Below are positions 57,710 to 64,000 of a stretch of 64,000 nucleotides of DNA, in pieces. The DNA lies in assembly GCA_945883815.1 (NCBI GenBank), contig CAMCYJ010000004.1:1-64000 (forward strand). The letters run 5' to 3'. The first letter of the stretch is position 1. Every line of letters begins with the position of its first letter. Source of the DNA: Akkermansia muciniphila. Lineage in GTDB: Bacteria; Verrucomicrobiota; Verrucomicrobiia; Limisphaerales; UBA9464. Below the pieces are notes generated by a model. That model worked only from the letters and a program-made list of their open reading frames with translations, was not told where the DNA came from and did not search any database. The translations under genes and the position numbers were made by a program.

Positions 57710-58681
57710 TCAACTTTTGCGGACTGTGGCCCGTTGGGTCGGTGTGGCCATGGGGTAGAGCCCCGGACAGCAACCGAAGGTCTGGTGGAACGCGGCGCTG
57801 AAATGGCTGAGGCTGGAGTAGCCCACTTCCAAGGCCGCTTCCGTTACGTTGAAGGAACCGGATCGCAGGAGAGTCGCCGCTTTCTCCATGCGCAACTGCC
57901 GCAGGTACTGGGGAATGGTTTGTCCCATCTCCTTGGAGAAAGTTCGGCTCAGGTAGAACGGGCTGCAGGCGGCCTCCCGGGCGATGGCTTCCAGCGAAGG
58001 GGGGTGGGTCAGGTCTTTCTTGAGAGCTTCGATCACGGTCTCCACCCGGTCACGGGCGACCCGCTGTTGGCGATGGCAGAACAGCTCGGAATCCGACGGC
58101 GGGGCGAAGAAAAACTCGCTCATCAACTCTCGGACCTTGGCCCCGTACCAAAGCCGTTGGGCCCCGGCCAAGACCGGCGGTTGGCGCAAGGCCATGACGA
58201 GATCCCGTTGACGGGTGGTGAGGGGCTCGGGTTCGGAAACCCCCGAGACCGCGGGCTGGGCATCCAGCGATGTCTGGATCAGGGGGTGTAGAAAATCTCG
58301 GCTCTCTCCGAGCTCCCGGCTCAGGAAATCGGGGCGAAATTCCACCGTGATGAACTGGTGGGTTTGCCCTGGTGTGCGGACGGCGGAGAGCGGGCTTTGG
58401 CCCTGACGATAGAAACCGGCCGACTGGTTCCCGAAGCGGGCGGTCTTGCTGCCACTGCTCACCGAACCCTGCCCTGAGAGATTCAGGCAGAGTTCGACGC
58501 TCCCCGGATGGAAGCTACGGGCCCAGTCGATGGGTTCGGCCGCGTTGAAATCGTGCCACTCCAGGCTGAAGCCGAGACTTCCGAAACTGCCGAAGAGCTG
58601 TCGCCAACCGGCACCGATGGCAGCCCAAGCTGCCAACTCGCCTTCGAAGCGGGGCGGGGTCGTCTTGGGGGTCCGAGGCAT
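57710..58681 (-). CDS. AraC family transcriptional regulator
   Basis: C-terminal HTH: SLEAIAREAACSPFYLSRTFSKEMGQTIPQYLRQLRMEKAATLLRSGSFNVTEAALEVGYSSLSHFSAAFHQTFGCCPGLY. Confidence 0.93.
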   Translation of the reverse strand: MPRTPKTTPPRFEGELAAWAAIGAGWRQLFGSFGSLGFSLEWHDFNAAEPIDWARSFHPGSVELCLNLSGQGSVSSGSKTARFGNQSAGFYRQGQSPLSAVRTPGQTHQFITVEFRPDFLSRELGESRDFLHPLIQTSLDAQPAVSGVSEPEPLTTRQRDLVMALRQPPVLAGAQRLWYGAKVRELMSEFFFAPPSDSELFCHRQQRVARDRVETVIEALKKDLTHPPSLEAIAREAACSPFYLSRTFSKEMGQTIPQYLRQLRMEKAATLLRSGSFNVTEAALEVGYSSLSHFSAAFHQTFGCCPGLYPMATPTQRATVRKS

Positions 58682-58972
58682 GTCAGCGAATTTGTGGGGC
58701 CTCAGCGTAGGCCGCGAGGGGCAGACCCACAAGATTCCCTGCCAAAGGGGGTCCTAGATCCAGGTATCGGCCCGTCGCTCGCAATGATCGTGCAAAACGG
58801 CCAATTCGCGCGCTTCGGGGGTGGGAAAGGGTGGTGTGCGATCGATTGAGTGCTCTGGCCTCACCCGGCTGGGCTGAGAGATTGTGAAATCCCGAACTCC
58901 TTCTGGGCGGAATCCTCAGGAGCACGATGCCTTTCTATTTTGCGCCAGAGGAGTACGATTTTTTTCCATCGC

Positions 58973-60397
58973 ATGGCCCTGCGCTTGTTCAACTCGCTCC
59001 ACCGTCGCGTGGAAGAATTCACCCCACTGTTCCCCAACGCGGAATTCATCGGATTCTACTGCTGTGGACCGACGGTGTACGACTTTGGTCATATTGGAAA
59101 CTTCCGGACCTTCGTCTTTGCCGATCTCCTCCGGCGCTACCTCGAATTCCGGGGATTTCGCGTCAACCACGTGATGAACATCACCGACGTGGAGGACAAG
59201 ATCATCCGCCAAGTGGCGGCAACGGGACTGTCGCTGGCTGAGTTTACCGGCAAGTACACCGAGGCCTTTCTCGCGGATCTGGCTACCCTGTCCTGCCTTC
59301 AACCGCACCATCTGCCCAAGGCCACCGACTACATCCCCCAGATCATCGACCTGATCCAACGGTTGGAGCAGCGAGGCATCGCCTATCGGGCCGGCGATGG
59401 CTCGGTCTACTTCAGCATCAACAAGTACCGGGCCTGCGGATGCCGCTACGGTCAATTGGTGACGCTGGACCCGGAGGCGCAGCGGCGCACGGAACGCGTT
59501 TCGGGCGACTCCTACGACAAGGACGACCTGGCCGATTTCGCGCTGTGGAAGGCCCGGGTTCCGGGCGATGGGGTTGTTTTCTGGGGCAGTCCCTGGGGCG
59601 AAGGTCGCCCGGGTTGGCACATCGAGTGTTCGGCCATGAGCATGGCCATTCTCGGACCGAGCTTTGATGTCCACCTGGGTGGCGAAGATCTGGCGTTTCC
59701 CCATCACGAGGACGAGATCGCCCAAAGTGAGGGTACCGGGTTGCAGCAGCCGGGTCGGCCGTTCGTCAAGCATTGGGTGCACGCGGCTCACCTGCTGGTG
59801 GACGGCAAGAAGATGAGCAAGTCGTTGGGCAATTTCTTCACGGTGCGTGATTTGCTGAGTCAGGGATTCCTAGGTCGGGAAATCCGCTTCCTTCTCATCA
59901 GTGCCCATTACCGCGAGACGTTCAATTTCACCCGCGACGGCCTCGAGGCGGCCCGGTCGGCATTGTCTCGGTTGGATGCAACCGTCGCGCAGTTGACCGA
60001 GCGAGCCGGTTCGGCGGCGGCCGAGATCGGCACCACACCCTCTGGCTTGGAGACCGCGTTCACCGACGCCCTCGATGATGACCTCAATGTGTCCAAGGCA
60101 TGGGCGGTGATCTTCGATTGGGTCCGGGAAACCAATGCGGCTTTGGCCGCAGGTTCCCTGAGCCCCGCCGCTGCAGCTGCGCGCCTTCAGTCCTGGTTCC
60201 GGGTCGATGGAGTCATGGGGTTGGGCGGGCGCCCTGCCGAGGAAGTCCCGGCTGCAGCAGTGGCTTTGCTGGAGAAGCGCATCGCCGCCAAAGCGGCTCG
60301 CGACTTTGCGCTGGCTGACACCGTGCGCAATGAACTCAAGGCCCTGGGTTGGACCGTCGAGGATTCCAAGACCGGGTCGAAGCTCAAACGTCTCTGA
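58973..60397 (+). CDS. cysS: Cysteine--tRNA ligase
   Basis: YCCGPTVYDFGHIGNFRTFVFADLLRRYL, GWHIECSAMSMAILG, HHEDEIAQSEG, KKMSKSLGNF. Start ATG at 58973. Confidence 0.97.
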   Translation: MALRLFNSLHRRVEEFTPLFPNAEFIGFYCCGPTVYDFGHIGNFRTFVFADLLRRYLEFRGFRVNHVMNITDVEDKIIRQVAATGLSLAEFTGKYTEAFLADLATLSCLQPHHLPKATDYIPQIIDLIQRLEQRGIAYRAGDGSVYFSINKYRACGCRYGQLVTLDPEAQRRTERVSGDSYDKDDLADFALWKARVPGDGVVFWGSPWGEGRPGWHIECSAMSMAILGPSFDVHLGGEDLAFPHHEDEIAQSEGTGLQQPGRPFVKHWVHAAHLLVDGKKMSKSLGNFFTVRDLLSQGFLGREIRFLLISAHYRETFNFTRDGLEAARSALSRLDATVAQLTERAGSAAAEIGTTPSGLETAFTDALDDDLNVSKAWAVIFDWVRETNAALAAGSLSPAAAAARLQSWFRVDGVMGLGGRPAEEVPAAAVALLEKRIAAKAARDFALADTVRNELKALGWTVEDSKTGSKLKRL

Positions 60398-60405
60398 GGC
60401 AGGCT

Positions 60406-60783
60406 ATGGGAAGCCAAGGCCATCGAGCGACTGTCCCCGAAGCGTGGGAGCAAGCCGTGCTGCGTCAACTGCTGTTGGCCGAGCCCGATGCCGCTCTGGC
60501 GACGCAGTTGACTGGCGTGGAGGTCTTGGGACGTGAACGTTTGGGACCTGCGTTGTTGATTCGACTGGGCGCTCCGGACGGTTCATTCCCGGGAACTCGA
60601 GGTGCCGTTTTTGGAGGCCACACGTTTGCCCGGTGGGAAGGCTGCTCCGCCCGCGCGGCGTTCACATTGCACCTTGATGATCAGGGCTGGGTGAGCCACC
60701 TCTTCGCATTTCTGGAGGATGAGTCCCCATGGCCATCGGCGACTGAGGGTATCGAGGTGTTGAACTCGAACGGTCAGGCCTGA
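60406..60783 (+). CDS. Hypothetical protein
   Basis: ORF directly downstream of cysS, convergent with comF; TRGAVFGGHTFARWEGCSARAAFTLHLDDQGWVSHLFAFLE. Confidence 0.55.
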   Translation: MGSQGHRATVPEAWEQAVLRQLLLAEPDAALATQLTGVEVLGRERLGPALLIRLGAPDGSFPGTRGAVFGGHTFARWEGCSARAAFTLHLDDQGWVSHLFAFLEDESPWPSATEGIEVLNSNGQA

Positions 60784-61649
60784 CGGGCGGGCAGCAGATC
60801 CCCTTCCAGGGTGGCTCGAGCGACAGCCCAGACGACCACCCGCTCGGCGCCGAGATCTTTGAGCACGGCTGCCACCCCGTCGGTGGTGGCTCCGGTGGTG
60901 AGCACGTCGTCCACGATGATCCAGGATCCATGGATGCGTGGGCTGCGCGCCGGTTCAAAGGCTGCCCTCATGTTGCGGATTCGATCCTCTCGGCTCAGGG
61001 AAGTCTGGCTCGAAGTGGCTTCACGTCGTCGCACCCGATCGGTCTCCAGCGGCACGCCGAGCGCCCGGGCCAGCGGTGCGGCCAGTCGTTCGGCCTGATT
61101 GAATTCCCGCTCGCGCAGTTTGACGCGGTGCAGTGGCACCGGCACCACTCCTTGCCAGGAATGGCCCAGCAATCGGGGCAAAGCCGACTCCATCAGCAGC
61201 CCCGAAAGGAACGTCCCGTACCAGGGTTCCTTCTGGTACTTGAGCCGGTGGATGCATTCCAGGGCGAGGCCCTCGGCGATGACGGCGGCCCTGGCTTCAT
61301 CCCAGGCCCACGAACCCCTTCGGCAGGCGGCACAGGTATGAGAGCCGATGATCGTTCCGGAGAAGGGAATCCCACAGCGTTGGCAGCAAGGCTCGGTGAT
61401 GCGGCGAACACCGTTTTGGCAAGTATCGCAAACATACCCGTGATGGCGTCCGGCCCGCTCCAGGCGGCACACCACGCAAACCGGGGGATAGACCAGTCCC
61501 AGAATCACCTCGGCCCAAGCGCCTGGCCCAAGTTCGCCATCGGGCCTGCCAGGAGATTTGCGATCGGGTCCGCCGATGGAGCGTTCAAGCATCATTGCCC
61601 AGTGGGGAAGCAGTGGCTGGGTTCCTGCGGCCTCCGAGGGCACCCACAA
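60774..61649 (-). CDS. ComF family phosphoribosyltransferase-like protein
   Basis: CVVCRLERAGRHHGYVCDTCQNGVRR..CCQRCGIPF zinc finger; VPLHRVKLREREFNQAERLA; IIVDDVLTTGATTDGVAAVLK. Confidence 0.93.
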   Translation of the reverse strand: MWVPSEAAGTQPLLPHWAMMLERSIGGPDRKSPGRPDGELGPGAWAEVILGLVYPPVCVVCRLERAGRHHGYVCDTCQNGVRRITEPCCQRCGIPFSGTIIGSHTCAACRRGSWAWDEARAAVIAEGLALECIHRLKYQKEPWYGTFLSGLLMESALPRLLGHSWQGVVPVPLHRVKLREREFNQAERLAAPLARALGVPLETDRVRRREATSSQTSLSREDRIRNMRAAFEPARSPRIHGSWIIVDDVLTTGATTDGVAAVLKDLGAERVVVWAVARATLEGDLLPARQA

Positions 61650-62532
61650 AGAACGCGGTGGTGACGGCGATGACCGCGAAGGTTAGCCACCCATCGTGCA
61701 GTCGGGCCGATCCCCACCACCAGGAGGGTGTGCCCTTGCGGGCCACCGTTGTTGTGAAAAAGGTGTAGGACTTGAACCAGAAGATCCATCCGGCGTGCAA
61801 ACCCAGCGGGAGCCACAGCGCGCCCGTCCGCTCCCGGCACCAGGCCAGCAACCAGCCGATCGCACCTAGGGTGAGGATTCCCGGGAATACTTGTGCGGGT
61901 TGACTCAGGCCCGAAAGCATCTGGCCGAGCATTTCCAAGCCGGTCCAAGGACCCACGGAATCGGGGGCCTCGGGCCGGCGGAAGAAATGTACGAGAGCAT
62001 AGAGTGCCGCGCTGCTCAGCGCGGCGGGGGCAAAAGAAAAGCGGCGGCGAAGCGATCCGAAAACGACCCCTCGGAACAGCAGTTCTTCCATGAACGAAAC
62101 GGCGATGGCAGCGCCCAGTGCACGAATCGCATGGGAGAGCAGCAAGCTCCACGAATGACCCGAGTCCCAGGTGCGGACGCCGAACCCGAGCGACAGGAGC
62201 GCCACGACGGCCAGCGACACCATACCGCCGGCCAGGCCCATCAATAGATACCGCCGGGCGAGACGGCCCCATACCAGGCCCACGGATTGCCAACCTGGAA
62301 AAAGCCCGCTTCGGATCATGGGCCATAGCCCCAGCAGGGCAACCCCCAGAAGACTCCGGTCCACGTAGCGGCGGAAAGGTTGTGCTGCCAGCGACGAGTT
62401 CGGGCCTAGGTGCTTGGCAAACGTCCAGATCCAAGGGGCCAACAGGGCTCCACCGACGAACACTGCGACCAGGTACCCACACAAGACCCAAGCCGGGTTG
62501 GGCGGTGACTTGGTGATGGAGGGCGGATTCAT
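61585..62532 (-). CDS. CPBP family intramembrane metalloprotease
   Basis: AIAVSFMEELLFRGVVFGSLRRRFSFAPAALSSAALYALVHFF and LPLGLHAGWIFWF. Confidence 0.88.
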   Translation of the reverse strand: MNPPSITKSPPNPAWVLCGYLVAVFVGGALLAPWIWTFAKHLGPNSSLAAQPFRRYVDRSLLGVALLGLWPMIRSGLFPGWQSVGLVWGRLARRYLLMGLAGGMVSLAVVALLSLGFGVRTWDSGHSWSLLLSHAIRALGAAIAVSFMEELLFRGVVFGSLRRRFSFAPAALSSAALYALVHFFRRPEAPDSVGPWTGLEMLGQMLSGLSQPAQVFPGILTLGAIGWLLAWCRERTGALWLPLGLHAGWIFWFKSYTFFTTTVARKGTPSWWWGSARLHDGWLTFAVIAVTTAFFVGALGGRRNPATASPLGNDA

Positions 62533-62599
62533 GGTAGCCGTACAGGAGAGGATTGCTGGAGCACCCAACCCCCGCAGCATGGCATCCCAGCGGCCACGC

Positions 62600-63073
62600 T
62601 CAAGGCGCTTGGCAGTTGGGGCAAATCCCGAAGAATTCCATTCGGTGCGAAATCTGGGTGAACCCGTGCCGGTGGGCCAATTGATCCTGGAATTCGTTCA
62701 GGAAGCAGTCGTCGAGCTCGACGATTCGGGCGCAGCGGGAGCAAACCAGATGATGGTGGTGGGCATCGCTGTCCTCGGGAGACAATTCGAAGCGGGCGGC
62801 TCCGTCGCCAAAATCGTAACGCCTCACCAGCCCCATGCGTTCGAGGGTGTGCATGTTCCGGTAGATGGTCGCCAGATCGCAGTCGAGCTTGCCCAACGAG
62901 GTGTGGATTTCCTTGATGGTCAGCGGCGACGAATGCTTGCGGAGCACGTCGAGGATCGCCTGGCGTGGGGCGGTGATCTTCAGTTCGCCCTGGCGAAGCT
63001 TGTCCGTCAGGTCGGACAGCGGCTGCTGGATGAGTCGGTGAGGGTGCTGGTGCTGAGGACAGGGCCGGCTCAT
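62600..63073 (-). CDS. Fur family regulator, Zur-like by context
   Basis: ITAPRQAILDVLRKHSSPLTIKEIH, CDLATIYRNMHTLERMGLVRRYDFGDGAARFEL, HHHHLVCSRCARIVELDD, ICPNCQ. Confidence 0.92.
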   Translation of the reverse strand: MSRPCPQHQHPHRLIQQPLSDLTDKLRQGELKITAPRQAILDVLRKHSSPLTIKEIHTSLGKLDCDLATIYRNMHTLERMGLVRRYDFGDGAARFELSPEDSDAHHHHLVCSRCARIVELDDCFLNEFQDQLAHRHGFTQISHRMEFFGICPNCQAP

Positions 63074-63885
63074 GAGGCGTTCTGGTGGGCACGTTGCAGC
63101 CGTCCGCCGATCAGGGAGACGACAAACAACCCGACCAAGGTGAGGGTGATGCAGGGGCCGCTGGGCAGGTTGAGCGGATAGGAAAGCACCACACCGCCGC
63201 CAGCGCCAACCAGCCCAAGAAGGAGGCTCAAGAGAATTTGCTGGCGCAGACTTCGAGCCAGATTCCGGGCGGCCGCCGGTGGTATCACCACCAGAGAGGT
63301 CACCAGGATGATGCCTAGCAGGCGAATGCTCAGAGCCACGGTCACAGTGAGTAGGGCGACGAATCCGTAGTTGAGCCAGCGGACCGAGATTCCAGAGACA
63401 TGTGCCAGATCCGAATGCGCGGTCAACAGCGCCAGAGCGTTGAGTTTCCAGAACAGGACTGAGCCCACGGTGATCAACACCACCAAGGCCAAGGCGGCAT
63501 CACCCCAACCCACGGATAGGATGTCACCGAAGAGGTACCGGTCGAGCTCACCGCGATACCCTTTGAGGAGACTCAAGATCACCATGCCCAGGGCCACCGA
63601 CCCGCTGAGTAACAAGGCCATGATGGTGTCGTTGAGGAGAGCTGTTCGCTCTTTGAGCCAGAGGATCAGGCCCGCGATGATCAGGCTGAAGAGGATCATC
63701 GGAATCGTGGGGTCGGGCAGGCCGAGCCAGAATCCAAGCGCCACACCCGCCAGGGCCGCATGGGCCACGGTATCGCTGAAGAAGGACATGCGCCGGGCAG
63801 TGACGAAGACCCCGATGAATCCGCAGAGTGGTCCCAGAAAGAGTGCGGTGAGTACCGCGCGCAGCATGAAGGGTTCAATGTCCAT
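63070..63885 (-). CDS. Metal (Zn/Mn) ABC transporter permease, ZnuB-like
   Basis: GPLCGFIGVFVTARRMSFFSDTVAHAALAGVALGFWLG, LLGIILVTSLVVIPPAAARNLARSLRQQ. Start ATG at 63885. Confidence 0.92.
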   Translation of the reverse strand: MDIEPFMLRAVLTALFLGPLCGFIGVFVTARRMSFFSDTVAHAALAGVALGFWLGLPDPTIPMILFSLIIAGLILWLKERTALLNDTIMALLLSGSVALGMVILSLLKGYRGELDRYLFGDILSVGWGDAALALVVLITVGSVLFWKLNALALLTAHSDLAHVSGISVRWLNYGFVALLTVTVALSIRLLGIILVTSLVVIPPAAARNLARSLRQQILLSLLLGLVGAGGGVVLSYPLNLPSGPCITLTLVGLFVVSLIGGRLQRAHQNAS

Positions 63886-64000
63886 GGCTGCCGTGGGAAT
63901 GAGAGTGATGGTGCTGGTACGGGGTGAAATGAATGCCGTAGGCCTGTCTGAGGGACTCCGCATTCATCACTTCTTCGGGAGCGCCCTCGCAGCAAATGAC
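63875..64000 (-). CDS. 3' end of a metal ABC transporter ATPase (ZnuC-like) with His-rich tail; truncated by window edge
   Basis: Not in the ORF track (no start in window). Minus frame from 64000 reads VICCEGAPEEVMNAESLRQAYGIHFTPYQHHHSHSHGSHGH*, overlapping the permease start. Confidence 0.75.
   Translation of the reverse strand, partial: VICCEGAPEEVMNAESLRQAYGIHFTPYQHHHSHSHGSHGH

Overview
The window is a 64 kb, GC-rich, gene-dense bacterial chromosomal segment, probably Verrucomicrobiota-like (taxonomy is inferred from gene content). It holds about 63 supportable protein genes, one tRNA-Gln(UUG), a TPP riboswitch upstream of thiC, several intrinsic-terminator-like hairpins and two perfect 16-bp parS palindromes (TGTTCCACGTGGAACA). 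Main blocks, left to right: the tail of a GHMP-kinase/UDPGP nucleotidyltransferase fusion; efp; purS-purQ; a clpS-DUF2017-aat N-degron operon; a complete F1Fo ATP synthase operon (atpBEFHAGDC); exoD, yqeY, a UVR-motif protein, DUF1501 and apgM; a 12-gene type II secretion operon (E-F-G-H-I-J-K-L-M-C plus a secretin split into two separately secreted proteins); a collagen-like Gly-Pro protein; tRNA-Gln; mnmG with parS; yihY/brkB; a PA14/pentaheme cytochrome; dnaN; UDG; pyk; ubiA; thiC; an alginate-export-type porin; an ATE/Bpt-like transferase; lipA; cysS; comF; and a znuC-znuB-zur operon cut by the right edge. The most notable observations are (i) the secretin split inside its N3 domain, each half with its own signal peptide; (ii) the parS pair, one copy embedded in an in-frame insertion of mnmG, with an apparent GC-skew sign change near dnaN that suggests an origin-proximal region; (iii) an EF-P with Asn at the usual modified-tip position; and (iv) two different N-degron aminoacyl-transferases in one window. 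No CRISPR array, prophage or transposon was seen.
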